Shown here: positions 42,001 to 46,492 of the stretch, one piece after another
How the letters are laid out: each line of letters starts with the position of its first letter
Position numbering within the stretch: position 1 is the stretch's first letter
DNA from: Mytilisepta virgata
Lineage: Eukaryota > Mollusca > Bivalvia > Mytilida > Mytilidae
Assembly: GCA_028015205.1 (NCBI GenBank)
Contig: CM051514.1
Span: 42,982,150 to 43,046,149 of the forward strand
Length of the DNA stretch: 64,000 nt
Direction of reading: 5' to 3'
Position numbers and translations under genes: made by a program
Notes under the pieces: model-generated
The model's database searches: none
Seen by the model: only the letters and a program-made list of their open reading frames with translations
What the model was told of the DNA's origin: nothing

Positions 42001-45000
42001 CTGAGCGTATAACATAGCCGACATGAAATGTTTAAAAACACGTCAAAGACTCAATAAAGATCAAATCACCGTTATGAAAATGCAAAATTATTAAGAACAT
42101 AAACATACAGAATAATGACGAGGGTTAGCTATTAAAAGCTGTAGACTTGAGAATTAAATTTGTAAAGATATTGCAGTGTTTTAAAGTCAAACGAAAGCAA
42201 CCTTATATATTCGAATTAAAGTTTGGTCAAACATTATGGGACATTGCAGGAAAATGTGATAAAAGGTTTGAGACAAATGAATAATTTCATGCTTCCCAAG
42301 TCGCGAACCAATTTTTAGTTGTTCTTAGGTTTCTCCTTAACCGTGAGACTCCAGTTTGACTATCCAAACTATTGTAATTTCTTTTGATTTATTGTTGTTC
42401 CAATTACACATACAATTTGGTATTTAATTCAAGCTCTGTATTTCAAAATATCTTTAAAAAAAGTATAAATTTTGTAGTAGTAAATAAATATCTCAATAAA
42501 CAAAACGGGGAAAAGGTTTGAATTCAAAGTTTACTAAATCACACCCGCGAAATCGGGGGTCTGAAGTTGCAGTATCTATTAATAATAAACCATTTGACTC
42601 GTTTATTATATAAATTATCTTTCAGCCAAATTGTTTCACATAATAAATTTTCGCGGAAAACGAAGACAGGAACGAAATGTCAAAATAGGGCGACAGAAAG
42701 GACTGTATATCCGAACTGGTTATTTTTCTTCCCCCACCCACTAATAACCCAAAACAGATCTTCAAACTCAGTGATGACAAACTACACTGTGCATTGACCA
42801 TTTATTTTATGAAAGCATATTCACTGATTTTACTCATAAGAAGGAAAAGCGACACACACATTCGAGTCTCTTTATTTAGTAATATAGGCTAAATGCTAAT
42901 TTAGAATGTGTATATTACTGAGAAGAAAGTTTGGAATTAGTTTATCCAGTTTAAAACCTAAGTTAAATCTGTATATTATTGCCTGGTGTTTCAGTTAGTC
43001 CATGTGACACCAAACAGTGCGGTAACAGAAACTGCTATTACAACGAAACGGGAATACCTCTATGTTTCAATCCTTCAGACAACAAGTGTCTAGGTAGGTT
43101 ACTTTTACTTTAGGCCCTGTTAAGATTAACGTATCAATATTTCTATTTTATAAAAAAAAATGTCAAATATATTTGGGTGATCAAGCATCTTTCAAAGAAT
43201 TCTCTTTATATCTCACATTTCAAGATATTTTCCTTTTATTCACTTTTCTGCGTAAATTGGTTGAATTTAATATATCCTTGTGGTAATTGAGGTTTATTTT
43301 AAACAGTAATATATGTTTTATATATATTTATATATTCTAATAGCTGAATAAGTACTGGTGGCATTATGTCATGTAACACTATGTCTTTTTATATTAGCAT
43401 CAATTATTTCTAATATAGAATTATTAATATAATTTGTATATCAACAGTTTATAGTATGTATATTATTATAGTAAATTGTTTACCTATGCTATAAGATTTA
43501 AGAGGGTACAGAACACCTAAGGGAGTTAACTCTTTAAAAATCAGCTGAACGTTTTAATCACATATTATTAGTAAAGAGAAATCAAGGTTATCAATGATCA
43601 AAATTAATAGAAATACTAAGGGTTCATTCCTTGTATTGCACATGGTAGATCTCCTTAGCTGAAATTTAACTTCCTATTTTGGTTTCTTTGGTTGAAATCT
43701 TCTTGTTTAATATAAGTTTGGTTTTTGGTCTTGCAAATGTTTCGGTTTAATGCTGCTGATGAGAGGTAACTCCTTGATATGCGTCGTATACAGCATAGTA
43801 TAAATTTAATATATCTAATATTAGTATCTTTGGATTATTACTTTATATATTCTACTGAATAAATTAATTAAGACATTTTAATCTTTCTTTCTAATTAAAG
43901 GATATCTCTTCATCTGCAAATGCAAAGAAAAATATTATAATGCCAAAATCATTAATCGTTCATTGTTTTCAATAGCGTGGTTTATAACTGAATATTTATA
44001 GTGAAGGTACGAATATTTGATCTAATGATATTATTATTATAATTTCAGGTCACAATTTTTTTACATGCAAAATTATCTCATTGCAATATGTACAGTAAGA
44101 ATATACTAGCCGTTTATTTATATCATTATTTGTTACATTTTAATATATATGTTTAACAAAACATGCATAAGGCAACATCTGAAAAAGTTGCCTTCGTTTT
44201 TAACATGATTAATATTTAACATAAGTACTGAAATATTTCTGCTCCAAAAATTACACTGTTACTTTTACTTTTAACTGTTATTTTTATTCAAACATTTTTT
44301 GTTTAATTTCAAGTTTGATTCGTTAACTATATCCTTTATGATGGCTTTGATGACTTTTTATTCGCTATACGAGCTCGTTCAAAACATAATTGTTTTAAGA
44401 ATGTTTATAAAACTGTCCTTCATTTAACATCTTTAATAGACCTTTTTGAAACATTTTGCAGGTTTTTTGCTATCGATCGATTTATTGAGAAAATTGTGTA
44501 CTACAATGAGTCCTCCTTACCAACAGGAACTGGTAATTTATTAATTGATTTATGTAATCGCTCTGCACTTTATCTTAATCCATGTGTTGAAAATTGTTTT
44601 ACAGCTACACCTACATAGTCTGACGATTTTGAAGTAACATAAACCAAGGGTGTTTCTTGCGTACAACAATGTCCCTCAAAACAAATGAAATAAATTAAAT
44701 TTACCGTAATTGAAAATAGAAATCGTCCATGGTGGAAATTTTAATTCGAAATCATTTTAAATAAAATTTTAGGACTCTTCATTTGATGTGTTATCTTGAA
44801 CGCATTTTATTTTCGTATTATATAACTAGTTTTCAAAGGTAATATGTTTTACACATCTATTTAATCAGACAGAATGTTTAACCATTACATGGAACTGTAT
44901 TATTATTATTTATCTTTATTTCCTTTCTCGAACAAAACCAACTTGATTTACCGACTTTTGTTTTTACCAGATAAACTTGACGCAGATGCAAAAATTCCTA

Positions 45001-45088
45001 TAATTGTAAAGGTAATTGAAACTACTGACAAAATCCTTAATAAGGTTCTTGCATTGCATTTGTCGCGTGAAACTGTTGTAAGGTTCAG
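5924..45088 (+). CDS. LRR - LRR C-cap - EGF receptor-like gene (multi-exon model)
   Basis: Exons in order: LRRs at 5924-6001, 6797-6868, 12648-12719, 14291-14362, 15074-15145, 17433-17504, 18565-18636, 24541-24612, 25438-25509, 30792-30863, 33151-33222 and 35523-35594; C-cap 36206-36354; EGFs 36957-37067, 37469-37579 and 42995-43093; possible extra exon 44971-45088. All LRR introns are phase 2, and the cap exon converts to phase 1 for the EGF exons, so the whole model reads without a frame break. LRR ectodomains bind proteins or glycans, and EGF repeats usually form an extracellular stalk. Adhesion or innate-immune recognition is inferred, not shown. The N-terminus and any membrane anchor or cytoplasmic tail are not identified. 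Alternative inclusion of LRR exons is possible because every LRR exon has the same phase. Confidence 0.7.
6797..6868 (+). CDS. LRR exon B1 (72 bp)
   Basis: Acceptor 'ttaattatag', donor 'gtaagt', phase 2 on both sides. Encodes YIRYNNLTRIPAGAF, followed by T-N-L and a closing Leu, which is the LxxNxLxxIPxGxF pattern. It pairs with A1, 0.8 kb upstream, in the A-B alternation seen through the array. Confidence 0.75.
7104..7175 (+). pseudogene. Decayed B-type LRR exon
   Basis: Aligns to B exons through 'agcaatctgaccaaaattcct' and 'gcagca', but the frame has a TAG early on and there is no donor. It is probably an old duplicate of the exon at 6797. Confidence 0.45.
7250..7860 (-). mobile_element. 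Penelope-like relic, inverted
   Basis: The reverse complement resembles the 3' Penelope-like tail found just upstream of A-type LRR exons: a 'ccttctggagaacctgatatcacc' segment, 'ttcttattctgttaag', 'ctcaggacttttcttttccttt', then a run ending near 'tcgatatcc'. Strongly degraded, with no usable ORF. It lies opposite in direction to the copies in the modules downstream. Confidence 0.5.
7890..8870 (+). repeat. Satellite, period about 270-285 bp
   Basis: The phrase 'acacaaaatttagcttttcaaacatttt' recurs near 7959, 8243 and 8512, each followed by 'tta(aa)tttagccatat...tgtgcgatataa' and 'cttctctgc..cttaccgtaatacttgtt' variants. About three and a half copies. The same family recurs at 21.2-22.4 kb and 29.1-30.2 kb. 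Confidence 0.7.
9190..9830 (-). mobile_element. Penelope-like relic, inverted
   Basis: The minus-strand ORF at 9440-9676 reads LIFPFLCSNTPAAPAYGAFI and KLIRFVRNYSHY, matching the conserved block downstream of the RT palm in the better copy at 40.3 kb (FLSSNIPASPAYGIYVSQLI). Upstream at about 9690-9830 lies a degraded version of the YIDDV region and the 'HLTYSTEVEIKDT' block. Stops and shifts show it is dead. Confidence 0.6.
9815..10310 (+). mobile_element. Penelope-like relic
   Basis: 'gataataatggatggttgaaatcaa' followed by 'aactttatgaccaaggtgatgattt' encodes I-D-N-N-G-W-L-K-S-K-L-Y-D, the block after the RT domain. It continues with 'ggtctaccgcctatggtgggtac' and the 'ccttctggaattgacaccc' tail. 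It meets the inverted relic at 9830 nearly head to head. Confidence 0.6.
10330..11040 (+). mobile_element. Penelope-like relic, C-terminal part and 3' end
   Basis: Encodes fragments of the FLSSNIPASPAYGVYVS block (about 10375-10430), GRHHELIDHYSVPISQM (about 10560-10610) and the 3' tail seen at 2146-2345. It belongs to the same subfamily as the 40-kb and 58-kb copies, whereas the copies inside the LRR modules are a diverged subfamily. Confidence 0.65.
11090..12400 (+). repeat. Satellite, period about 157 bp, about 8 copies
   Basis: 'gtgacctaaactcc' or close variants recur at about 11101, 11259, 11417, 11574, 11732, 11886 and 12044, with a more divergent one near 12200. Each monomer also has 'attttatgtatttaatttc', 'gtattgtcacatac', 'gatgcgcaataaggtttt' and 'ttggggcccacaggggtcgaatt'. 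It is bounded on the left by 'cccgcacttcgaagaagttcaggg' and on the right by 'gtggggattgcggggatagc', which may be the ends of a larger mobile unit carrying the array. Confidence 0.85.
12430..12590 (+). repeat. Fragment of a dispersed repeat
   Basis: 'gctgctgatgagttgtcagtcaaggaaatggccatacagtgcatcaaat' is the reverse complement of sequence at about 34970-35030 and resembles 35330-35375. It is part of the 'gacgtgcacctctcgtc ... ccaccagcagtg' repeat. It lies directly upstream of LRR exon A2. Confidence 0.6.
12648..12719 (+). CDS. LRR exon A2 (72 bp)
   Basis: Acceptor 'tgtctattcag', donor 'gtaagt', phase 2 both sides. Encodes YLDNSYISVIEAGAF then S-N-L-P and a closing Leu. It has no intact B partner; only the B relic at 13405 follows. 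It differs from A3-A6 by Asn-to-Ser and His-to-Tyr in the N-x-I region, the variable concave face of LRRs. Confidence 0.75.
13405..13450 (+). pseudogene. Half B-type LRR exon relic
   Basis: Resembles the second half of the B exons ('gtatttactaacctaacgtca'): here 'gtatttaataacttaacataattagacagttt', but with TGA/TAA in frame and no GT donor. The same relic sits at 15017, 16557, 18507 and about 25306. Confidence 0.55.
13460..14230 (+). mobile_element. Penelope-like relic within an LRR module
   Basis: Starts with 'tatctcatctatcc' (the HLIYPSELE region), then 'gataataatggacggttgaaatcag', 'aggtctcggacctatggtgtgtac', and a tail with 'ccgcagcacctgatgtaactcccgg' and 'tatatccttgtggc'. It ends about 60 bp before LRR exon A3. 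The copy at 16610-17360 is nearly identical, so both were copied with the module. Confidence 0.65.
14291..14362 (+). CDS. LRR exon A3 (72 bp)
   Basis: Acceptor 'tgtctattcag', donor 'gtaagt', phase 2. Encodes FLDNNHISVIEGGAF, then S-N-L-P and the closing Leu. Its first residue is Phe where A4-A6 have Tyr. Confidence 0.78.
14479..14674 (+). mobile_element. SINE, 5'-truncated and internally deleted copy
   Basis: Shares 'ggtcggctcggagtcagtataatttgtccgagtgg', 'cagttaccccgtcagctagcacat' and '...ccactggacgttaaa' plus a CATC-rich tail with the copy at 17723-18028. It lacks the first ~95 bp and a ~19-bp internal stretch. The right flank ('tgtgtacatacaatcctgactgaact') is the same as at the other copy. 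The intron sequence that should lie to the left is deleted, so one deletion removed both. Confidence 0.75.
15017..15055 (+). pseudogene. Half B-type LRR exon relic
   Basis: 'ttacag|gttcttggttgagtatttaataattcaac' keeps an acceptor-like end but not a frame or donor. It lies just upstream of the intact B3 exon, so the intact and dead B copies are adjacent within a module. Confidence 0.5.
15074..15145 (+). CDS. LRR exon B3 (72 bp)
   Basis: Acceptor 'aaattttag', donor 'gtaagt', phase 2. Encodes YIRHNNLIRIPAGVF, then T-N-I-T and the final Leu. It differs from other B exons at the Thr-to-Ile position after N-N-L. Confidence 0.75.
15146..15698. other. Intron after B3; shared module tail
   Basis: Matches the sequence after B4 (18637-19960) and B5 (25510-26820): 'cataacacatttttcatttc', 'tcggtatccgta', 'gttatgtac(t/c)acac(a)att', 'tttcatgttacgcagact'. 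About 1 kb present in the other two tails is missing here. No gene seen. Confidence 0.6.
15699..16350 (+). mobile_element. Helitron-like candidate (5' hairpin, minisatellite body), 3'-truncated
   Basis: Starts with a 31-nt near-perfect hairpin at 15699-15729 (AGCTCACCTGGCCT/AGGTCATGTGAGCT). A 'gcgtccgtcgtcgtccgtcg' stretch follows, then ~160-bp repeats with 'cttctctctgaaaccactgagccaatt' and 'gatggtcaccacagccgaactt'-type phrases. No ORF. It breaks off at about 16350 into LRR-intron sequence ('gatgaagacgattacatgaactt'), so a deletion joined it to the next module. Helitron identity is a hypothesis based on the 3' ends of the copies at 21.1 and 28.0 kb. Confidence 0.5.
16557..16605 (+). pseudogene. 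Half B-type LRR exon relic
   Basis: Identical in outline to 13405-13450, and followed by the same 'tattggttttcaacgttttatctcatctatcc' junction into a Penelope-like relic. These two modules therefore share both lesions. Confidence 0.5.
16610..17360 (+). mobile_element. Penelope-like relic within an LRR module
   Basis: Near-duplicate of 13460-14230, differing by small indels such as the shortened stretch after 'attttcagattg'. Ends ~70 bp before LRR exon A4. Confidence 0.65.
17433..17504 (+). CDS. LRR exon A4 (72 bp)
   Basis: Acceptor 'tgtctattcag', donor 'gtaagt', phase 2. Encodes YLDNNHISVIEGGAF, then I-N-L-P-N; the Ser after Phe in other A exons is Ile here. Confidence 0.78.
17723..18028 (+). 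mobile_element. SINE, near-complete copy with target-site duplication
   Basis: Runs from 'agccccggccgggtc' through 'cggctcggagtcagtataatttgtccg' to 'gccactggacgttaaacaacaa' and a (CATC)n tail. It is flanked by TGTACATA at 17715-17722 and 18030-18037. The other A-exon introns without the element (12.9, 24.8 and 31.1 kb) show a single 'tgtacat(a)' at this place. The 3' end resembles tails common in molluscan SINEs. No clear pol III A/B box pair was recognised, so the head type is uncertain. Confidence 0.8.
18507..18545 (+). pseudogene. Half B-type LRR exon relic
   Basis: 'tttcag|gttctgggtagagtatttaataacttaac': acceptor kept, stops in frame, no donor. It precedes the intact B4 exon by ~20 bp. 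Confidence 0.5.
18565..18636 (+). CDS. LRR exon B4 (72 bp)
   Basis: Acceptor 'taattttag', donor 'gtaagt', phase 2. Encodes YITYNNLTKIPAGIF, then T-N-L-T and the closing Leu (CT|, completed by the next exon). Confidence 0.78.
18637..19964. other. Intron after B4; long module tail
   Basis: Non-coding. Contains a stretch rich in 'cataatctctgc', 'ggacggggcatgcgc' and 'gacggcgcat' phrases at 19550-19830. The same stretch recurs at 26350-26700 after B5, which marks the two tails as duplicates. Confidence 0.6.
19965..21126 (+). mobile_element. Helitron-like candidate with ~160-bp internal tandem repeats
   Basis: Begins within 'ggtgtccgtcgtctgacgtcag' (5' hairpin lost). It contains about five repeats in which 'gaacttagtttaac' or variants recur near 20300, 20467, 20623, 20776 and 20944. 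It ends at 21107-21126 with a hairpin AGGC-TTCTG-GGAGCCT followed by CTAG and then T. Hairpin plus CTRR-T is the classic Helitron 3' end. No Rep/helicase ORF, so it is non-autonomous if correct. Confidence 0.5.
21230..22380 (+). repeat. Satellite, period about 230-285 bp
   Basis: Same family as 7890-8870: 'aacacaaaat(t/g)tagcttttcaa' near 21447, 21675 and 22197, with 'cttctctgc.acttaccgtaatactt' between them. About four diverged monomers. Confidence 0.65.
22381..22990. other. Non-coding intron sequence
   Basis: AT-rich, no coding signal. 'taatctctgctt' phrases near 22890-22960 resemble the module-tail stretch at 19.6 and 26.4 kb. Confidence 0.4.
22990..23620 (-). mobile_element. Penelope-like RT relic, inverted
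   Basis: The reverse complement contains 'ttctctaccttctatactaccattcc' (F-S-T-F-Y-T-T-I-P) at about 23410-23440 and 'attccgatgggcaccaattgtgcacc' (I-P-M-G-T-N-C-A-P) at about 23170-23210, with frameshifts between. These are RT fingers and palm motifs. Confidence 0.65.
23660..24470 (+). mobile_element. Penelope-like relic within an LRR module
   Basis: Starts 'tttcattttccgctatatagatgatgt' (F-R-Y-I-D-D-V, RT catalytic Asp pair), then the 'ctacatctcatctatccc' and 'aactttatgaccaacgtgacg' blocks and the 3' tail, stopping ~70 bp before exon A5. It continues the element in which the 23.0-23.6 kb part lies, but in the opposite direction, as if the 5' half had inverted. Confidence 0.65.
24541..24612 (+). 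CDS. LRR exon A5 (72 bp)
   Basis: Acceptor 'ggtcttttag', donor 'gtaagt', phase 2. Encodes YLDNNHISVLEAGAF, then S-N-L-P-N and the closing Leu. No SINE in the following intron. Confidence 0.78.
25306..25345 (+). pseudogene. Half B-type LRR exon relic
   Basis: 'tttctggcttgaatatttaataacttaac' is the same relic as upstream of B3 and B4. Here the acceptor AG has become 'accg', so even the acceptor is lost. Confidence 0.45.
25438..25509 (+). CDS. LRR exon B5 (72 bp)
   Basis: Acceptor 'taattttag', donor 'gtaagt', phase 2. Encodes YIRNNQLTKIPAGVF, then T-N-L-M and the closing Leu. Asn-to-Gln in the N-x-L position distinguishes it from B1, B3 and B4. Confidence 0.78.
25510..26828. other. Intron after B5; module tail
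   Basis: Close relative of 18637-19964, including the 'ggacggggcatgtgc' / 'gacggcgcatg' block at 26350-26700 and 'tttcatgttacgcagact' at 26755. No gene seen. Confidence 0.6.
26829..28049 (+). mobile_element. Helitron-like candidate, second subfamily
   Basis: Starts 'gggccgggtgagcttatgccatcac' plus 'cgtccgtcgtcgt', but the body differs from 19965-21126: 'aattgaccccttataggagtttttgccc', then ~115-bp tandem repeats at 27420-27960 ('tcattgaaaaattccatagcaacc'). Ends with the hairpin AGGCTC-TTG-GGAGCCT (28030-28045) followed by CTTG. A reverse-strand fragment of the same body lies at 63365-63525. No ORF of substance. Confidence 0.5.
27420..27960 (+). repeat. Tandem repeats, period about 115 bp
   Basis: 'ttgaaaaattccat(a/g)(g/a)caacc' recurs near 27482, 27617, 27732 and 27846, each with 'aagtccctagcaacc' and 'aggac(c/t)(t/a)(t/c)ataatttacctg'. 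Internal to the Helitron-like element. Confidence 0.7.
28050..28760 (+). repeat. Tandem repeats, period about 190 bp
   Basis: 'taaatttcattgaaatgtaatgaaactt' at about 28053 and 28239, with diverged copies near 28430 and 28624, each followed by 'gtaagag(a/t)aatatgta' and 'tttttaaagtt.actgtg'. It starts exactly after the Helitron-like 3' end at 28049. Confidence 0.65.
28761..29129. other. Non-coding
   Basis: Nothing recognisable. It contains 'tttgacgagcgaagcgaggcgg' near 28916, a phrase typical of palindromic repeats but without its partner arm here. Confidence 0.35.
29130..30210 (+). repeat. Satellite, period about 230-285 bp
   Basis: Same family as 7890-8870 and 21230-22380 ('cacaaaatttagcttttcaatcattt', 'ttagccatataagattgtgcgatataag'), about four or five monomers. 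One includes a direct repeat of 'cttagggtagctgaaaaagcttcc' (29170-29220). Confidence 0.65.
30215..30720 (+). mobile_element. Penelope-like relic within an LRR module
   Basis: 'acctatatctcatctatcccagtgaactt', then 'gataataatggacggttgaaatc', then a shortened 3' tail with 'tatatccttgtggcgtttgtttg'. Ends ~70 bp before exon A6, as in the other modules. Confidence 0.65.
30792..30863 (+). CDS. LRR exon A6 (72 bp)
   Basis: Acceptor 'tgtctttacag', donor 'gtaagt', phase 2. Encodes YLDNNHISAIEAGDF, then S-N-L-Y-D and the closing Leu. Asp replaces Ala in G-A-F, and its module has no B exon. Confidence 0.76.
30864..33150. other. Intron between A6 and the next LRR exon
   Basis: Begins like the other A-exon introns up to about 31570, then changes to unrelated sequence where a B exon would be expected. 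A 64-codon ORF at 31636-31830 (FGVDSKPHDIKFKYDHLRCL...) looks somewhat coding in composition but matches nothing I know and has no clear splice sites. The minus-strand Helitron-like repeat sits at 32330-32850. Confidence 0.5.
32330..32850 (-). mobile_element. Helitron-like candidate fragment, inverted
   Basis: The reverse complement gives 'cttgtgtccgtcgtcgtcg' then ~156-bp repeats ('aactcctctgaaaccactgaaccaatt', 'ccaacatggcctcc'). 'ttggttca...tttcagaggagttg' recurs near 32463 and 32774, with a diverged copy at 32619. Same family as 15699 and 19965. Confidence 0.6.
33151..33222 (+). CDS. LRR exon C (72 bp)
   Basis: Acceptor 'tttttgacag', donor 'gtaagt', phase 2. Encodes YLNNNNISVLQNRTF, then T-G-M-P-N. 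It is neither A nor B type by sequence, so it is an older single-copy repeat outside the amplified array. Confidence 0.75.
33950..34330 (-). mobile_element. Penelope-like relic, inverted
   Basis: The reverse complement carries 'ggcaggacatgcttactcttccagaac', 'gacactctaccgg' and 'ggcggctttctcgacat', which correspond to the 3' half of the module-type Penelope-like relics ('ggcgactttctcggcagg', 'agcaggacatgcttacccttccgcagcacc'). Confidence 0.55.
34690..35375. repeat. Dispersed repeat of the 'ctctcgtc ... ccaccagcagtg' type
   Basis: Runs from 'acaagacgtgcacctctcgtcaattt' through 'aaaataaccaaaagaggtaaagcc' to 'tggctactgggctgataatgccc' and 'ccaccagcagtgacttagacccagtgg'. I recall this type as abundant in mussel DNA. 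Parts recur at 12430-12590 and 53130-53225. The phrase 'gatgcactgtatggccatttccttgactgacaact' occurs twice within it (about 34970 and 35335). Confidence 0.6.
35523..35594 (+). CDS. LRR exon D, last LRR (72 bp)
   Basis: Acceptor 'ctaaatttcag', donor 'gtatgt', phase 2. Encodes YLDGNNLTTVEGEVF, then D-G-L-S-N and the Leu split with the next exon. It joins in frame to the C-cap exon. Confidence 0.78.
35700..36205. other. Intron
   Basis: No repeat or coding feature recognised, apart from a short duplication of 'tgta(t)g(g/t)aaagcttttatgtt' around 35600 and 35665. Confidence 0.4.
36206..36354 (+). CDS. LRR C-terminal cap (LRRCT) exon
   Basis: Acceptor 'atgttatag', donor 'gttagt'; 149 bp, phase 2 in and phase 1 out. 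Encodes SMSLYCDCNNENFWLWLK, then ...IKCLG and LPSCAFDSCNG. The C-D-C pair, W-L-W-L and two later Cys match the four-Cys LRRCT pattern that closes an LRR solenoid. The phase change makes it the adaptor between LRR exons (phase 2) and EGF exons (phase 1). Confidence 0.8.
36355..36956. other. Intron
   Basis: No feature recognised. Confidence 0.4.
36957..37067 (+). CDS. EGF-like exon 1
   Basis: Acceptor 'ctttttatag', donor 'gtaatt'; 111 bp, phase 1-1. Six Cys in the order C-x4-C-x5-C-x10-C-x-C-x8-C, with CSNGGTC and CSCLGDWTGTKC, the standard EGF signature. Residues for a calcium-binding EGF (D-x-D/N-E at the start) are absent. Confidence 0.85.
37469..37579 (+). CDS. EGF-like exon 2
   Basis: Acceptor 'ttctttcag', donor 'gtaatt'; 111 bp, phase 1-1. 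Contains NPCSNNGIC and CSCNGNWTGFFC, with six Cys in EGF spacing. It is the same length as EGF exon 1, so the two are probably tandem duplicates. Confidence 0.85.
38130..38400 (-). repeat. Diverged tandem repeat, period about 174 bp
   Basis: 'attagcaatttcacc(a)(t)tttcagtc(c/t)gaaaattgga' occurs at about 38141 and 38315. It may be an old derivative of the 157-bp satellite that follows at 38460. Confidence 0.5.
38460..38660 (-). repeat. Isolated inverted piece of the 157-bp satellite
   Basis: 'gagtttaa(a)gtcacaagctcaaatt', 'aaaaccttattgcgcatctacatacagta' and 'tgacaatattgtatcgaaattaaa' are reverse complements of the monomers at 11.1-12.4 kb. About 1.2 monomers. Confidence 0.75.
40047..41400 (-). 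mobile_element. Penelope-like element, best-preserved copy, inverted
   Basis: Read on the minus strand: NLLQYLK region, F-S-T-L-Y-T-T-I-P-H (about 41165-41210), RT palm, FLSSNIPASPAYGIYVSQLI (about 40520-40580), GRHHELIDHYRVPISKMM, and the 3' tail ending 'cctaaggagtaatc'. It is 5'-truncated, since the 'LYWIPKLHKNP' part seen at 58.1 kb is absent. Lies in the intron between EGF exons 2 and 3. Confidence 0.75.
40331..41200 (-). pseudogene. Penelope-like reverse transcriptase
   Basis: Long open stretch 40655-41101 with RT motifs in order: FQQTIGIPMGTNCAPLLADL (about 40895-40955), FRYIDDVLSLNN with the catalytic Asp pair (YIDDV at 40790-40804), and LIYPSELEIK. A further ORF 40331-40651 carries LYDKRDDFNFPIVNF, the APAYG-like block and the GRHHEL block. 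A frame break at about 40653 separates them and another lies near 41125 in a run of Ts. No GIY-YIG endonuclease is visible after the RT, unlike canonical Penelope, so this may be an endonuclease-less or N-terminal-endonuclease lineage. Confidence 0.7.
42995..43093 (+). CDS. EGF-like exon 3 (five Cys)
   Basis: Acceptor 'ggtgtttcag', donor 'gtaggt'; 99 bp, phase 1-1. Encodes SPCDTKQCGNRNCYYNE, then PLCFNPSDNKC. It has five Cys and lacks the C-x-C pair, so one EGF disulfide cannot form. It is either a degenerate EGF or part of a different small Cys-rich module. Confidence 0.7.
   Translation, partial: LVHVTPNSAVTETAITTKREYLYVSILQTTSV
43094..44970. other. Intron or 3' region
   Basis: AT-rich, with no repeat recognised except an 8-bp-stem hairpin AAGGCAAC/GTTGCCTT at 44169-44194. 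Confidence 0.4.
44971..45088 (+). CDS. Candidate downstream exon of the LRR-EGF gene
   Basis: Acceptor 'tgtttttaccag' with a good pyrimidine tract, donor 'gtaaaa'; phase 1 in, phase 2 out, so it joins EGF exon 3 in frame. Encodes DKLDADAKIPIIVKVIETTD, then KILNKVLALHLSRE. Amphipathic and charged, with no Cys and no membrane segment; it resembles a stalk or helical linker. Not recognised as any family. The next exon is unclear; 'atttag' at 45130 gives a phase-compatible but weak continuation. Confidence 0.4.
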
Positions 45089-45299
45089 GTAAAATTGAAG
45101 TTTGTATATACATGTACTACAATTATTTAGGTATACTTCCGGACATGGATTGAAATCCTCGGAAGTATCCCCTAAAGACAATGGAATTAATTTGCAAATA
45201 TGTAGTTTGCTGCTGACAGGATTTACGTATTTTTATCATCAACATCTTAAATGTCCCAAATTGATAAATGTATTACTTTGTTTCAGATAGACAATTCAA

Positions 45300-46289
45300 A
45301 TTTTTCTACAATCGAGTTTTTCTAAACAGTGCATTATTCCGTATAGAGAAACATAATGAAGCCAGAAAACTCTCGAACACAAATAGACTTGCTATTGAGT
45401 ATTTGTTGATATTGCTGAATACCGAGATCACAAGAAAGTTCTGATGACTGGCGATATTGGCATGAATAAATGACCTTTGTAAATGTCCATTGATTTGTAC
45501 TTTACTTCTTAACATAAAGCAATAGATATAAGAACAACAACAACAAAAATGATTATCTTACACAATTTCTAGTTCATTGTCTTATTGAAATACTTCAATT
45601 AAGAATGTGATGCCGGAAAACCGGAAAACCGGAAAGAACATTTGCTGTGGTTGCCCATTTTTGACTTATATGAAAACGAGTAATACAGAAAAGGAATCAT
45701 GCAATGTCTTAAATTGATTCATCAAAAACTTATGAGAATTCATCTACTATTTATTGCCAGAGAGAAGTCACCACTTTTCACATGCATTAGGTTACCAACA
45801 CAGATAGGGTATTGCAACCTATAATCAAATGGAAATATATGAACTAAAATATATACACCCTAAATTGAAATAAAACTTTGAAATTTGATAGTGAAAATTT
45901 AAGAACAAATCAAAATTTGAATCGAACGATAAGTACTTAACCCTTGCAATATATAGATGTCACCATGCAGAAAGACTTTAAGTCAGTTGAAATCTAAATG
46001 AAATGTGAATGTAATAAAATATCGTAAATCGGTACTGGTGGTAACGTAGAATTCGACACAAAACAAGTTAATAGAGAAACAAACCTCTGTGAATTAGGTA
46101 CCACCATCAGTAACGATAAAAAGGGGGAGGGTACAATACTTTATTCTGTATTTGGTGAGAAACAAGCTACAAACCCATGCTGTTGTGCCTCTCTCTACAA
46201 ATATGTGTCTCAATAAAATGAGACGTGATATGACATGTATATGGGAAGGTCTGAAAAACTTGGTCACCTTGATCGTAATCATACTGAAT
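45300..46289. other. Non-coding
   Basis: Nothing recognised except three tandem 'ccggaaaa' copies at about 45612-45637. Confidence 0.4.
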
Positions 46290-46492
46290 TGTTTTTATAG
46301 TGTGTGGACAAATTCCAAGACTTTCTACATCTCATCTACCCCAATAAACTTGAAATTAAGGATATTACAGATGCACCAAAGTCTGCTTCATATTTGGATT
46401 TGTGTGTTGAAATAGACAATGAGGGACATTTGAAGACAAAACGTTATGACAAAAAATGTAATTTCATTCCATATCTGATGTCAAGGAATTAA
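46290..46492 (+). mobile_element. Penelope-like RT fragment
   Basis: ORF 46304-46492 reads MDKFQDFLHLIYPNKLEIKD, then SASYLDLCVEIDNEGHLKTK, the block immediately after YIDDV in the 40-kb copy. Both ends are abrupt, so it is a short internal fragment. Confidence 0.7.

Larger units (their letters stand above)
37580..42994. other. 5.4-kb intron between EGF exons 2 and 3
   Basis: Contains two short satellite pieces (38130-38400 and 38460-38660) and the inverted Penelope-like element (40047-41400). The remainder (38700-40040 and 41400-42990) is AT-rich with no gene signal seen. Confidence 0.55.

Noticed and set aside
44462..44532. Possible 71-bp exon with AG...GT bounds (G|FLLSIDLLRK)
   Set aside because: It would leave phase 0, which does not suit the next candidate exon, and shows no domain; 43093 joins 44971 directly in phase.
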